DNA of 64,000 bases from Nonlabens sp. YIK11 (GCF_001413925.1 NZ_LBMJ01000001.1:2458001-2522000); one strand, 5' to 3'; positions 1 through 8,672 are shown, counted from the first letter of the stretch. Made by a program: numbers and translations. The notes: generated from the letters alone by a model not told the origin.

Positions 1-480
1 CACATGGTGATCAATACTGGTGACAAATTTGATATTCACACAGTGCTACTCAATATTGAAGAGATGTTAGGAATGCGTCAGGACTTTATCCAGTTCTTAC
101 TTCCTGAAGAAAACATGGAAATGCAGTGTGACGAATCTGCCGTGGAACAGGTTCTGGTTAATCTCGTAGGCAATAGTCTAAAATATAACCATCGCGAATC
201 GATTAGAATTCAAGTTACCGCGACAGAATGCGATAAGTATTACCGTATTTCAGTCATTGATAATGGCATAGGAATACCAGAAGCCAAACAAAAAGAGGTT
301 TTCAAATTATTTACCACGCTTAATCAAGCAGACCGCAGTGGCAAGATAGGTCATGGCATAGGTTTGTCTACGGTAAAGATTTTGGTGGATAAATTGGGTG
401 GCGTTATAAAATGTAAGTCAACCTTAAATGTGGGAACAACCTTTACATTTACCGTTGCAAAACATGTTGGTCAATCTTAG
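1..480 (+). CDS. Sensor histidine kinase, C-terminal part (5' end outside window)
   Basis: The reading frame is already open at base 1, so only the last 159 codons are present. They form a HATPase_c domain, the ATP-binding half of a two-component histidine kinase: an N box (NLVGNSLKYN, near residue 55), a G1 box (DNGIGIP), an F-box-like stretch (KLFTT) and a G2 box (GHGIGL). The dimerisation/phosphoacceptor and sensor parts lie upstream and cannot be judged. The protein ends just after the ATPase domain, so no receiver domain is fused at the C-terminus. The next gene starts 36 bases on and appears to have its own promoter, part of which lies inside the end of this gene. Confidence 0.9.
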   Translation, partial: HMVINTGDKFDIHTVLLNIEEMLGMRQDFIQFLLPEENMEMQCDESAVEQVLVNLVGNSLKYNHRESIRIQVTATECDKYYRISVIDNGIGIPEAKQKEVFKLFTTLNQADRSGKIGHGIGLSTVKILVDKLGGVIKCKSTLNVGTTFTFTVAKHVGQS

Positions 481-497
481 GGAACATCCTATCTTTG
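467..497 (+). promoter_or_regulatory. Bacteroidota-type promoter for the BatA-like gene
   Basis: TTGG at 467-470 is followed after 19 bases by TATCTTTG at 490-497, matching the Bacteroidota -33/-7 pattern TTTG/TTG, N17-21, TAnnTTTG. Transcription would begin near 504, about 12 bases before the ATG at 516. Confidence 0.55.
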
Positions 498-515
498 AGT
501 AATCTTAGATAATCG

Positions 516-2417
516 ATGCTTTTTAAAAATCCCAATCTACTTTACGGGCTTTTATTCCTCCTAATACCGATTATTGTTCACCTTTTCCAGCTTAGGAAAT
601 TTAAAAAAGTGGCTTTTACTAATGTTGCTTTTTTAAAACCTCTAATCACTCAAACTAGAAAAAGTCGAACGCTTAAAAAATGGCTTACCCTAATTACTAG
701 ACTTTTAGCAATCGCTGCTATCGTATTTGCATTTGCACAACCGTTTTTTCCAACAGAATCTGGTTTGAAGCTCGATGAAAATCTGGTGATTTATTTAGAT
801 AATTCCAACAGTTTACAAGCAAAGGGAACTGATGGCAGACTGTATCAAGCAGCGGTCAATGATTTGATTGAAAAGTTACCTTCTGGACTTAGCTTTTCGT
901 TATTTACCAACGATGCTTCTTTTCAAAATGTAACCAAACAAGAGATCGCCAATGAATTGCTATCAGGCTCCTATTCATCCGCCCAACTCAGCCCAGAGCA
1001 AGTCATTTTAAAAGCCGACTCCTTCAGGCCTAGAAGCAATGATAATATTTCGTTCGTATGGATTTCAGATTTTCAGCGATCTGGAAACAGTCCATTTGTT
1101 TCTACCGATGAGGCGTGGAACACTCGTTTTGTAAAACTAAGTCCTGTAGAATATCAAAACATCAGCATTGATTCGGCTTTTGTATCTATGTCCAATGATA
1201 ATGATTACACCATCCAGTTATCATTATCCTCCAATTTTGAAGAGGAACAACCGGTAACCATTAGTTTTTTTAATGATGATCTATTAGTGGCAAAAACATC
1301 TGCGAGTCTTAAAGATCAGCGTGGTGAAGCAAGTTTTGCTTTATCTGACATCACTTCTTTCAAAGGATCGATTCAAATCGACGACGACGGTTTGCAGTTT
1401 GACAATCGTTTGTTCATCTCGAGTAATACGAGAGAAAAAATCAGCGTATTACACATTAACAATACCGACAACGACTTTTTGAAACGTATTTACACTGGTG
1501 ACGAATTTGATTATACGACAGCAACTCCAAGTAATGTCAATTACAATAGTATCAAAAATCAACAAATAGTCGTTATTAACGAATTAGACGTCGTAAGTCC
1601 AGCATTAGCTAAGGAACTGAACGACTTTACTATGGCTGGAAACACTTTGATTATCATTCCTTCTAGCGACGCATCAGGATATGAGGCTTTAAATGGATTA
1701 CGTGGTCCAGAACCATCTGCCGTAGAAAAGCGAATCACTGGAATCAATTTTGATCATCCCATTTTGCAGAACGTTTTTAGTCAACGGGTGACTAATTTCC
1801 AATACCCTAAGGTAAGCTCCACCGCTTTTCAAAATGCTGGTGGTAGTTCAATTCTATCTTTTGATGATGGTAGTTCGTTTTTGGGTCAATTTGAAAACAC
1901 CTTTTTATTTGCTGCACCACTCAATGAAGAGAATTCAAATTTTCAAAACTCTCCATTAATAGTTCCCGTGTTTTATAAAATAGGTTTGAGAAATACCAGC
2001 GTTGGAGTTCTTTATTACCCTATGTCCCAACGCAATGAAATTAGTTTCCCTAAATCGCTGCAACAAGATCAGATTTTGGAACTACAATTGGATAATGACC
2101 GTATTATACCTGAGCAAAGAGCCTATAATTCTTTTGTCACCATAGTTACTGGTACAGAGATTAATCGTGCTGGGAATTATGATGTCATGCTTAAAGATGA
2201 GTCCATCGCATATGTTTCTTTCAATGCATCCAGAATTGAAAATCAAGCCGATTATTACTCTGATGAAGAAATTGGTGCTCCTGTACTCAGCGAGGTAGGT
2301 GCTTTTGTCCAAGAGTTGAACGGAGAAAACAATCGATTAGAACTCTGGAAATGGTTCGTTGCCGCTGCATTGTTTTTTCTTATTTGTGAATTAATGATTT
2401 TAAAATTCCTGAAATGA
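516..2417 (+). CDS. BatA-like membrane protein (aerotolerance-type N-terminal domain)
   Basis: A 633-residue membrane protein. Residues 1-75 match the BatA N-terminal double-transmembrane module seen in Bacteroidota: a hydrophobic helix, an FQLRKFKKVAFTNVAFLK-like cytoplasmic turn, and a second helix ending in AFAQPFFP. A large extracytoplasmic region follows, with a von Willebrand-A-like opening (VIYLDNSNSLQAKG, resembling a degenerate MIDAS DxSxS) and later a glutamine-amidotransferase-like fold. A last transmembrane helix lies at about 612-630. The family is linked to Bat operons and envelope stress, but a direct function is not established. The stop codon overlaps the next gene's ATG (ATGA), so the two are probably co-translated. 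Confidence 0.8.
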   Translation: MLFKNPNLLYGLLFLLIPIIVHLFQLRKFKKVAFTNVAFLKPLITQTRKSRTLKKWLTLITRLLAIAAIVFAFAQPFFPTESGLKLDENLVIYLDNSNSLQAKGTDGRLYQAAVNDLIEKLPSGLSFSLFTNDASFQNVTKQEIANELLSGSYSSAQLSPEQVILKADSFRPRSNDNISFVWISDFQRSGNSPFVSTDEAWNTRFVKLSPVEYQNISIDSAFVSMSNDNDYTIQLSLSSNFEEEQPVTISFFNDDLLVAKTSASLKDQRGEASFALSDITSFKGSIQIDDDGLQFDNRLFISSNTREKISVLHINNTDNDFLKRIYTGDEFDYTTATPSNVNYNSIKNQQIVVINELDVVSPALAKELNDFTMAGNTLIIIPSSDASGYEALNGLRGPEPSAVEKRITGINFDHPILQNVFSQRVTNFQYPKVSSTAFQNAGGSSILSFDDGSSFLGQFENTFLFAAPLNEENSNFQNSPLIVPVFYKIGLRNTSVGVLYYPMSQRNEISFPKSLQQDQILELQLDNDRIIPEQRAYNSFVTIVTGTEINRAGNYDVMLKDESIAYVSFNASRIENQADYYSDEEIGAPVLSEVGAFVQELNGENNRLELWKWFVAAALFFLICELMILKFLK

Positions 2418-3664
2418 TCCTAATCAAAAACGCGCACATCCATCATCCAGATGGTAATTATCACGATAAGAGAATGGATATTCTCATCAAGGATGGAATT
2501 ATTGATGACATAGCCACATCCATCAAAATAAAAGCCGATCAAGTTATTGAAAACGAGGATCTGCACTTGTCCATAGGTTGGTTTGATAGTAGCGTCAGTT
2601 TTGGTGAACCTGGATTTGAAGAGCGTCAAACCATGAAAAATGGACTGGATACAGCTGCCAGCAGTGGCTTTACATATGTAATGCTTAATCCTAACAATAA
2701 GCCTAATCCACAAGATGCTTCAGGAATCAATTATTTAAAATCTATAAGTAGTGGACATGCCACAACTCTTCATCCTGTAGGTAATTTTACGATGGACCAA
2801 AAAGGAGAACATCTGGCAGAGCTATATGATATGCATCAAGCAGGTGCTGTGTCCTTCTATGATTTTAAGCAATCACTTGAAAATGCCAACCTGCTAAAAG
2901 TTGGTTTGCAATATGTGAAACCATTTAATGCCATAATTCAATCCTTTCCTCAAGATGCTCAAATTGCTGGTAAAGGAATGGTCAATGAAGATGCGGCTGG
3001 CACACAATTAGGCTTAAAAACCATACCTAAGTTTGCCGAAGAATTACGCATCGCTAGAGATATCGAAATAGCAAGATATACAGGTGCCTCTTTACACATT
3101 CCAACGGTAACCACAGGTGCATCGTTAGACCTCATTAAAAAAGCCAAAAAAGAAGGCCTCAGCATCACTTGTAGCGTGTCTGTTCACCATATACTGAAGA
3201 ATAGCGACGACTTGAACGAGTACGACACGAACTTTAAAGTGCAGCCACCTTTAAAGGAAGCCAGTGAGAATAAGAATCTGATCAAACATATTAAATCAGG
3301 TACCGTGGACATGATCACGACAGATCACATCCCGTTGACCATTGAGGCGAAAAATGTAGAGTTTGATCAGGCAGATTATGGTACGATTGGTCTAGAAAGT
3401 GCCTACTGCGCTTTGAGCCAAAAGTTAGATCAAGATAACATCATCAGATTGCTAACCGCTGGATACAAAGTATTTTTGCGAGAAATGCCTAAACTTAAAA
3501 AAGGTGCGGCAGCAAACCTATCCTTTTTCACTCCGCAAGGAACCATCACGTTGGATAAGAACACGCTCAAAAGCACATCAAAAAACAGCCTTTTCCTAGG
3601 TTCTAAAATGACAGGAAAAGTCTTGGGTGTTTATAATAACGGTAAATTGATTTGGAATGAATAA
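2414..3664 (+). CDS. Dihydroorotase-like amidohydrolase, probably catalytically dead
   Basis: A 416-residue protein colinear with class I dihydroorotase (pyrimidine synthesis, carbamoyl-aspartate to dihydroorotate). The family signature Asp-x-His-x-His-x-Arg-x-Pro-Gly at the first beta strand reads D58-S-S60-V-S62-F-G64-E-P66-G67 here, so both zinc-binding histidines and the substrate arginine are lost while D, P and G remain. The C-terminal signature keeps TDH (about residue 302) but lacks the usual second histidine. This pattern resembles non-catalytic pDHO proteins that scaffold aspartate transcarbamoylase in some bacteria. That role is inference here, because no pyrB lies nearby. It overlaps the gene before by 4 bases and the gene after by 8. 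Confidence 0.82.
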   Translation: MILIKNAHIHHPDGNYHDKRMDILIKDGIIDDIATSIKIKADQVIENEDLHLSIGWFDSSVSFGEPGFEERQTMKNGLDTAASSGFTYVMLNPNNKPNPQDASGINYLKSISSGHATTLHPVGNFTMDQKGEHLAELYDMHQAGAVSFYDFKQSLENANLLKVGLQYVKPFNAIIQSFPQDAQIAGKGMVNEDAAGTQLGLKTIPKFAEELRIARDIEIARYTGASLHIPTVTTGASLDLIKKAKKEGLSITCSVSVHHILKNSDDLNEYDTNFKVQPPLKEASENKNLIKHIKSGTVDMITTDHIPLTIEAKNVEFDQADYGTIGLESAYCALSQKLDQDNIIRLLTAGYKVFLREMPKLKKGAAANLSFFTPQGTITLDKNTLKSTSKNSLFLGSKMTGKVLGVYNNGKLIWNE

Positions 3665-4013
3665 GGATCCACAAGGCAAGCCGATAGCGCTTTTAGCATA
3701 TGCAAGTGCGGTATTTTTGTATGTGCATCTCATGCTTTTCATAGCCGTGTTAGGCGTTGCAATACTACTTAACTTTAACAAGAATCAGCCGTTTGCTGCC
3801 TTTCATCACAGGCAAATGTTAGGGATTGCTTGTATCGCATTCTTGATTACTGCATTTGGCAGCATTTTACCTAGTGGTTGGATTGCTTTTGTATTGATCA
3901 GCCTTATCTTTTTGATGGCAATTTTAGGTTTTGCAGATGCTTATAAAAACCAAACCACACCACTTCCCTACATAGGCGAGCAATTTCAAAAGTGGTTTAC
4001 CTTTATCAAATAA
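3657..4013 (+). CDS. Small membrane protein, DUF4870/Tic20-like
   Basis: 118 residues with about four hydrophobic segments (roughly 10-42, 56-72 and 76-95). A cytoplasmic-looking FAAFHHRQMLG motif is typical of DUF4870-type proteins, where it reads FAxxHxRQAL. No enzyme residues are apparent and the molecular function is unknown. It starts 8 bases inside the dihydroorotase-like gene and ends 1 base before the esterase gene, so the genes from the BatA-like protein to the esterase form one tightly packed operon. Confidence 0.75.
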   Translation: MNKDPQGKPIALLAYASAVFLYVHLMLFIAVLGVAILLNFNKNQPFAAFHHRQMLGIACIAFLITAFGSILPSGWIAFVLISLIFLMAILGFADAYKNQTTPLPYIGEQFQKWFTFIK

Positions 4014-4014
4014 T

Positions 4015-4680
4015 ATGAATACAGATTTGAGTCTACACTATATCTCGCGACCTGCAAACCGTAAGAATGCACCACTCCTAATTCTGGTGCATGGCTACGG
4101 TAGCAATGAACAGGATCTATTTTCCTTTGCTCCACAAATGGATGCTGGAATACACATCGTTTCGGTTAGGGCGCCTTATGAATTGCCTCCTTATGGTGCC
4201 GCGTGGTATGCGATTGATTACACTGCAGATAAAGGAAAGTTTTCAGACCTTAATCAAGCTAGAGAAAGCATCCAGTTGCTTAAAAAATTTGTCGGCGAAG
4301 TGAAAGACCGTTACGATGTCAATGCAAAGAGCATCAATATGTTGGGCTTTTCCCAAGGTGCCATTTTATCCATGGCCATGGCACTGTCTGACCCTTCTAT
4401 TTTCAAAAATGTAGTTGCGATGTCTGGTTATTTGAATGAAGATCTTATAGTGGATATGGATGGATTGGAATCTCGCTTTCGCGAAAGCGAACTCACGACC
4501 AACTTTTTCATTTCCCATGGTACAATGGATCAGGTTATTCCATTTTCATGGGCTATGCAGGCACAACCTGTTATGGAACGACTGGATGTGGATTATGTTT
4601 TCAAACAATATCCAATGGGGCATGGCGTCTCACCAGAGAATTTTCACGATATGAAAAGGTGGCTGGAAAGCCGTCTGTAA
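4015..4680 (+). CDS. Alpha/beta hydrolase, carboxylesterase/phospholipase family
   Basis: A 221-residue serine hydrolase of the YpfH/carboxylesterase-2 type. Oxyanion-hole region LVHGYGSN lies near residue 25, the nucleophile elbow GFSQG near 110-114 (Ser about 112), the acid at GTMDQVIPF near 170 and the catalytic His at MGHGV near 203. Length is normal for the family. Residues R154-S158 (RFRES) are encoded by a perfect copy of the dispersed 16-bp palindrome, lying in the linker just before the strand that carries the catalytic Asp. The stop codon abuts the stop of the opposing gene at 4681 with no gap. The natural ester substrate is unknown. Confidence 0.88.
   Translation: MNTDLSLHYISRPANRKNAPLLILVHGYGSNEQDLFSFAPQMDAGIHIVSVRAPYELPPYGAAWYAIDYTADKGKFSDLNQARESIQLLKKFVGEVKDRYDVNAKSINMLGFSQGAILSMAMALSDPSIFKNVVAMSGYLNEDLIVDMDGLESRFRESELTTNFFISHGTMDQVIPFSWAMQAQPVMERLDVDYVFKQYPMGHGVSPENFHDMKRWLESRL
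4474..4489. repeat. Dispersed palindrome copy 1 (coding, RFRES)
   Basis: Perfect CGCTTTCGCGAAAGCG inside the esterase gene, in the Arg-Phe-Arg-Glu-Ser frame. The right flank AACTCACGACC is shared, with one variable base, with the copies at 49884 and 57668. Confidence 0.95.
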
Positions 4681-5184
4681 TTATCGATAACGATCATTAA
4701 GAACCGCTGCAGTAGTTTCAAGAGTGATGTTTTCCTCATCGACAATGGTGTAAGTGACCAGCAACTCACCCCATTGATTGTTGTCTGAAAAATTGACCAG
4801 CACCCATTTGTGATTGACAAATCTCGTGTCATTCACCTGGAAACCGCGACCTTGACCTGTGAACGGTACCAACGGATTCCCGCCAGCGGTAAGATTGAGT
4901 TCCAGCAATTGATCCGTAACATTTTGCTGGACACGTTCTGAAGTCCAGCCCAATTTCTCAAAATAATTTTTGGCTTCTTGATGCTGTTCCAAGGTAAAAT
5001 TGAGCGGCTGGTCAAGTCTAGCGTCTGCGATACTGTCTAGGAGCGCTTCCTGCTCTTGAGTTTTGGCTCTTAAGGAAATCACATCCTTTTCAATAGCCTC
5101 TTGATAGTTTCTACCGTTGACGTACAGTATCAAAGCAATTAAGGCTGCAAATATGAATAGGTATAAAAAGAGATTACGTCTCAT
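4681..5184 (-). CDS. Membrane-anchored protein of unknown function with coiled coil
   Basis: 167 residues: one N-terminal transmembrane helix (residues 5-22), a charged, probably coiled-coil stretch (about 28-55, with EALLDSIADARLDQPL), then a soluble beta-rich domain ending in a strand rich in TYTIVDEENITLETTAAV. I do not recognise the family. The layout suggests an inner-membrane anchored periplasmic protein. Its start overlaps the end of the MBL hydrolase gene by 4 bases, so it is probably translated with it. Confidence 0.75.
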   Translation of the reverse strand: MRRNLFLYLFIFAALIALILYVNGRNYQEAIEKDVISLRAKTQEQEALLDSIADARLDQPLNFTLEQHQEAKNYFEKLGWTSERVQQNVTDQLLELNLTAGGNPLVPFTGQGRGFQVNDTRFVNHKWVLVNFSDNNQWGELLVTYTIVDEENITLETTAAVLNDRYR

Positions 5185-5954
5185 GAATGGGATGTTAATT
5201 GTAAAGTGTCGTAGGCTAGAAATACATTTTCAGGAAGTTTTTGTTCAACTTCTGCATGAAAGCCTAGATGGAAACTGATATGGGTAAAATAGGTACGTTT
5301 AGGCTGAAGTTCTTCCACTATTGCTAAAGCTTCTTCCACATTTAAATGGGTCTTGTGTGGTTCATACCTTAGCGCATTAATGACTAAAACATCTAGATTT
5401 TTGAGCTTTTCCTTTTCTTCTGTCTCTATAGTCTTGACATCTGTCATATAGGCAACATCACCTATACGAAAACCATGAACCGGAATAAATCCATGACTAG
5501 CTAGAATGGGTTTGATGATGATTCCATCAATAATCAGATCATCTGTATCAAATAGATGGATATCGAGATCTGCCACACCAGGATATTTGTCTTCTTCCTT
5601 GAACATGTAGCTAAATCGATCTTCCAAGGATTCTTGAACGCGTTGCGACATATAACACTGTATCGCTCCTTGCCTGAAAAAAAATGGTCTTAAATCGTCC
5701 AAGCCTGCCGTATGGTCTGCATGTTCATGGGTAAACAAAAGCGCATCAAAACGGTGAATACGATTGGTCAACATTTGTTGTCTAAAGTCAGGACCACAGT
5801 CGATTATGAATCGTTTGTCATCCACTTCTATGGCCGCACTTACTCTTAACCTTGTGTCTCTGGGATCTGTACTTAGACATACAGGATGATCGCTGCCTAT
5901 GACAGGAATTCCTTGAGATGTGCCGGTGCCTAGTATGGTGAGTTTTACTTTCAT
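5181..5954 (-). CDS. MBL-fold metallo-hydrolase, PhnP-like
   Basis: A 257-residue metallo-beta-lactamase-fold phosphodiesterase-like enzyme. The metal motif H76-E-H78-A-D80-H81 is intact, preceded by GTGTSQGIPVIG and IDCGPDFRQQM, which are typical of the PhnP/RNase Z-like branch acting on cyclic phosphodiesters. A late histidine in TYFTHISFHLG completes the di-metal site. No phosphonate genes are nearby, so a general phosphodiesterase role is likelier than C-P lyase work. It is transcribed divergently from the gene at 6037. Confidence 0.85.
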   Translation of the reverse strand: MKVKLTILGTGTSQGIPVIGSDHPVCLSTDPRDTRLRVSAAIEVDDKRFIIDCGPDFRQQMLTNRIHRFDALLFTHEHADHTAGLDDLRPFFFRQGAIQCYMSQRVQESLEDRFSYMFKEEDKYPGVADLDIHLFDTDDLIIDGIIIKPILASHGFIPVHGFRIGDVAYMTDVKTIETEEKEKLKNLDVLVINALRYEPHKTHLNVEEALAIVEELQPKRTYFTHISFHLGFHAEVEQKLPENVFLAYDTLQLTSHS

Positions 5955-5982
5955 TAAGTTAGGTTAAAAGTATTGATATTTT

Positions 5983-6012
5983 TTTGTTCTACTAGGACGT
6001 TCGTTACCTTTG
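5983..6012 (+). promoter_or_regulatory. Promoter for the orphan gene at 6037
   Basis: TTTG at 5983-5986, an 18-base spacer, then TACCTTTG at 6005-6012, a full match to the Bacteroidota pattern. The start point would be near 6019, giving a leader of about 18 bases. The TTG inside the -7 box could pose as an upstream start codon but is better read as promoter. Confidence 0.6.
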
Positions 6013-6036
6013 TTTACAACATATAAAGACGTTTAC

Positions 6037-7500
6037 ATGGCTATTACCTTACCAGGAGATAACGATTTTGAGTCAGTTCCTTCCTTAAAGAACAAAGCTC
6101 TAAGAATAAATCTAAATCGTAATATCTACGGGACCTTTGCCGAAATAGGTGCTGGTCAGGAAACGGTGAGGCATTTCTTTAGGGCTGGTGGTGCCTCTGG
6201 AACCATCGCAAAAGCCATGAGCGCTTACGACAAGGATTTTTCTGATGCCGTGTATGGCATTCAAGACGATGGTCGATATGTTACAGAATCCAGACTGCGC
6301 AAAATGCTCCAGCATGAAACTGATCTGATTGAAGAGCGCATTTCCAGAGAAAAACATCCAGATAAATTATTCTTTACTTACGCAAATACCGTTGCTACCA
6401 TCGACTTTGCCAAAAAGTTTTTGGGACATGGTTGGGTAGGTATTAAATTTCAGGCAGCACCTGGTGAAGAATACAGCGAGATCATCCTACACGTAAGATT
6501 TAAAGAACGTGATGCTCGATTGCAACAAATTACTTTAGGGATTCTGGGAACCAACTTGATTTACGGCGCTTTTTATAAGCATGACCAGCCTAAGAAATTG
6601 TTGAAATACTTATACGACCATATCGATAAGGACAAAATTGAAATCGATATGATCAATTTTGATGGTCCACGATTTGCGCATGTTGATAATCGATTGATGA
6701 GTTTGCAGCTATTACGTAACGAGATGACGGAAGCCGTAATGTTCGGTCCAGATGGGAACAACATTCTAGCGGCAAGAATTCTTTACAAAAAAAACGTGTT
6801 GGCATTGCGCGGTAGCTTTAGACCAGTGACTAAGGTGAACATGGACATGTATCACAAGTCCAGAGCCATGTTTATCAAGTCTGGAAAGGTCCAGGAAGAT
6901 CGATTGGAAACAATTTTTGAGATTACGCTCAGTAACTTAAAGGCTTCTGGTGAGATTGATGAAGAAGATTTCATGCATAGAGCAGAACTGCTTTGTTCAT
7001 TAGGTCAAACGGTTATGATTTCCAACTTTAAGGAATATTATCGCCTGGTGGAATATCTAAACAATTATACTAAAGAGCGCATAGGTCTAGTCATGGGGAC
7101 CAATAACCTCATTGATATATTTGACACACAATACTACAACCACTTGAGTGGTGGTATTCTCGAGGCCTTCGGGAAGCTGTTTTTCAAAGACTTGCGTGTT
7201 TATCTGTATCCTATGCAGGATGCAGAGACTGGCGAACTTACCACCAGCGAGAACCTCAAAGTACATCCACGTATGAAGGAACTCTACAAGTTCTTCAAAT
7301 ACAATGGTCGCGTTATCGACATTGAAGATTTTGACCCAACCATAGGTCACATCTACTCTCGCGAGGTACTGCGCATGATCGAGTCTGGCGAAGACGGCTG
7401 GCAAGAAATGTTACCAGAAGGAATTCCAGAATTGATAGATGAAGGTAACTTCTTCGGTTGCAATAAAAATTGTGAGGCCCAAGTCGATCAGGATCTATAA
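6037..7500 (+). CDS. Conserved protein of unknown function (often mislabelled in databases)
   Basis: 487 residues from the ATG at 6037. The in-frame TTG at 6010 sits inside the promoter box and is rejected as the start. The N-terminal block GTFAEIGAGQETVRHFFRAGG, followed by SAYDKDFSDAVYG, is a strongly conserved signature of a protein that I recall being labelled 'TonB-dependent receptor' or 'nicotinate-nucleotide adenylyltransferase' in databases. Neither fits: there is no signal peptide, no beta-barrel pattern and no nucleotidyltransferase HxGH motif. It appears soluble and cytoplasmic. The last six bases overlap the end of the converging peroxiredoxin gene. Confidence 0.85.
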   Translation: MAITLPGDNDFESVPSLKNKALRINLNRNIYGTFAEIGAGQETVRHFFRAGGASGTIAKAMSAYDKDFSDAVYGIQDDGRYVTESRLRKMLQHETDLIEERISREKHPDKLFFTYANTVATIDFAKKFLGHGWVGIKFQAAPGEEYSEIILHVRFKERDARLQQITLGILGTNLIYGAFYKHDQPKKLLKYLYDHIDKDKIEIDMINFDGPRFAHVDNRLMSLQLLRNEMTEAVMFGPDGNNILAARILYKKNVLALRGSFRPVTKVNMDMYHKSRAMFIKSGKVQEDRLETIFEITLSNLKASGEIDEEDFMHRAELLCSLGQTVMISNFKEYYRLVEYLNNYTKERIGLVMGTNNLIDIFDTQYYNHLSGGILEAFGKLFFKDLRVYLYPMQDAETGELTTSENLKVHPRMKELYKFFKYNGRVIDIEDFDPTIGHIYSREVLRMIESGEDGWQEMLPEGIPELIDEGNFFGCNKNCEAQVDQDL

Positions 7501-7944
7501 GATCTGATCGGTATGTTCTTTGGTTTTTACTTTTGAAATTACATCCTCAATCACACCGTTTTCATCAATGACAAAGGTGGTGCGGTGAATCCCATCATAT
7601 TCCTTTCCCATAAACTTTTTTGGACCCCAAACTTGGTACGCATTAAGTAGTTTGTGGTCTTCATCAGCTAACAAATCATAGGGCAATTCATATTTTTCCT
7701 TGAAATTGGATTGACGCTTTGGACTATCGGCGCTGGCACCTAGTATTTCGTATCCGCTTTCGCGAAAGCGAGATACATTATCTCTTAAATTGCAAGCTTC
7801 AGCAGTACATCCTGGCGTACTGGCTTTAGGGTAAAAGAATAACACGAGTTTTTTGCCCTTGAAATCAGAAAGTGATACGATGTCACCATCTTGATTGGGA
7901 ATTGAAAAATCAGGAGCTTTGTCGCCAGCTTTGAGAGTTGTCAT
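7495..7944 (-). CDS. bcp: Thioredoxin-dependent peroxiredoxin, Bcp/PrxQ type
   Basis: A 149-residue peroxiredoxin that reduces hydroperoxides using thioredoxin. The peroxidatic cysteine is C46 in ASTPGCTAEAC, and C51 is the resolving cysteine five residues on, as in PrxQ. Length is normal. Residues R59-S63 (RFRES) come from a perfect palindrome copy and sit where relatives usually carry a helix of the form DELLKK, so the element seems to replace sequence rather than lengthen the protein. The gene diverges from nth, and its 3' end overlaps the converging gene by 6 bases. Confidence 0.93.
   Translation of the reverse strand: MTTLKAGDKAPDFSIPNQDGDIVSLSDFKGKKLVLFFYPKASTPGCTAEACNLRDNVSRFRESGYEILGASADSPKRQSNFKEKYELPYDLLADEDHKLLNAYQVWGPKKFMGKEYDGIHRTTFVIDENGVIEDVISKVKTKEHTDQIL
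7755..7770. repeat. Dispersed palindrome copy 2 (coding, RFRES)
   Basis: Perfect CGCTTTCGCGAAAGCG within the peroxiredoxin gene, encoding residues 59-63 on the minus strand. It matches the family helix without an obvious length change. Confidence 0.95.
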
Positions 7945-7973
7945 AATGAAGTTTTTAAAACATAAAGATAGTA

Positions 7974-8639
7974 ATGAATAAGCAGGAAAAAGTAGATTTT
8001 GTCATCCAAACCTTGGAAGAGTTGTATCCAGAAATTCCCGTGCCGCTGGATCACAAAGATCCGTACACACTTTTGATTGCTGTTTTAATGAGCGCACAAA
8101 GTACAGATGTACGCGTCAATCAAATTACACCTTTGTTGTTTGAAAGAGCTGATAATCCGTATGATATGATCAGATTATCAGTGGAAGAGATCAGAGAAAT
8201 CATCAAGCCTGTTGGGCTGTCACCCATGAAGGCCAAAGGTATATATGGTTTAAGTCATATTTTGATTGACAAACACAACGGTCTGGTGCCACAAACTTAT
8301 GAGGAACTGGAAGAACTTCCTGCAGTAGGTCACAAGACGGCAGCGGTTGTGTTGTCTCAAGCCTACGGTATCCCAGCATTTCCTGTGGATACCCACATTC
8401 ATAGATTGATGTATCGATGGAATCTGACCAGCGGTAAAAATGTGGTGCAAACAGAAAAAGACGCCAAGCGTCTATTCCCTAAAGAAAAATGGAATGATCT
8501 ACACTTGCAAATTATATGGTACGGCCGTCAATACAGTCCTGCGCGTGGCTGGAATCTTGATGAAGATATCATCACAAAAACAATAGGTAGAAAAACGGTT
8601 CTTGCAGAGTATTATAAAAAGAAAACCCGTCTAGGCTAG
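7974..8639 (+). CDS. nth: Endonuclease III-like DNA glycosylase lacking the Fe-S cluster
   Basis: A 221-residue base-excision repair glycosylase/AP lyase. The helix-hairpin-helix ELPAVGHKTAAVV carries the catalytic Lys (K121), and VDTHIHR carries the catalytic Asp (D139). The C-terminal loop that normally holds four cysteines binding a [4Fe-4S] cluster reads YGRQYSPARGWNLDED here, and the whole protein contains no cysteine. It should still fold and cut oxidised pyrimidines, but without the cluster. It diverges from bcp, an oxidative-stress neighbour. Confidence 0.92.
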   Translation: MNKQEKVDFVIQTLEELYPEIPVPLDHKDPYTLLIAVLMSAQSTDVRVNQITPLLFERADNPYDMIRLSVEEIREIIKPVGLSPMKAKGIYGLSHILIDKHNGLVPQTYEELEELPAVGHKTAAVVLSQAYGIPAFPVDTHIHRLMYRWNLTSGKNVVQTEKDAKRLFPKEKWNDLHLQIIWYGRQYSPARGWNLDEDIITKTIGRKTVLAEYYKKKTRLG

Positions 8640-8651
8640 GCATAGACGGGT
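8625..8651. terminator. Hairpin at the 3' end of nth
   Basis: ACCCGTCTA (8625-8633) pairs perfectly with TAGACGGGT (8643-8651) around a 9-base loop. It overlaps the nth stop codon. No long T run follows, so termination is plausible rather than certain. Confidence 0.45.
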
Positions 8652-8672
8652 CAAGCAAATCTAAAACAAAAC

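Noticed and set aside
6010..6036. TTG start for the orphan protein
   Set aside because: The TTG is part of the TACCTTTG promoter box; the ATG at 6037 is used instead. The same reasoning rejects 9663 for uvrA, 54386 for the esterase and 57816 for btuF.
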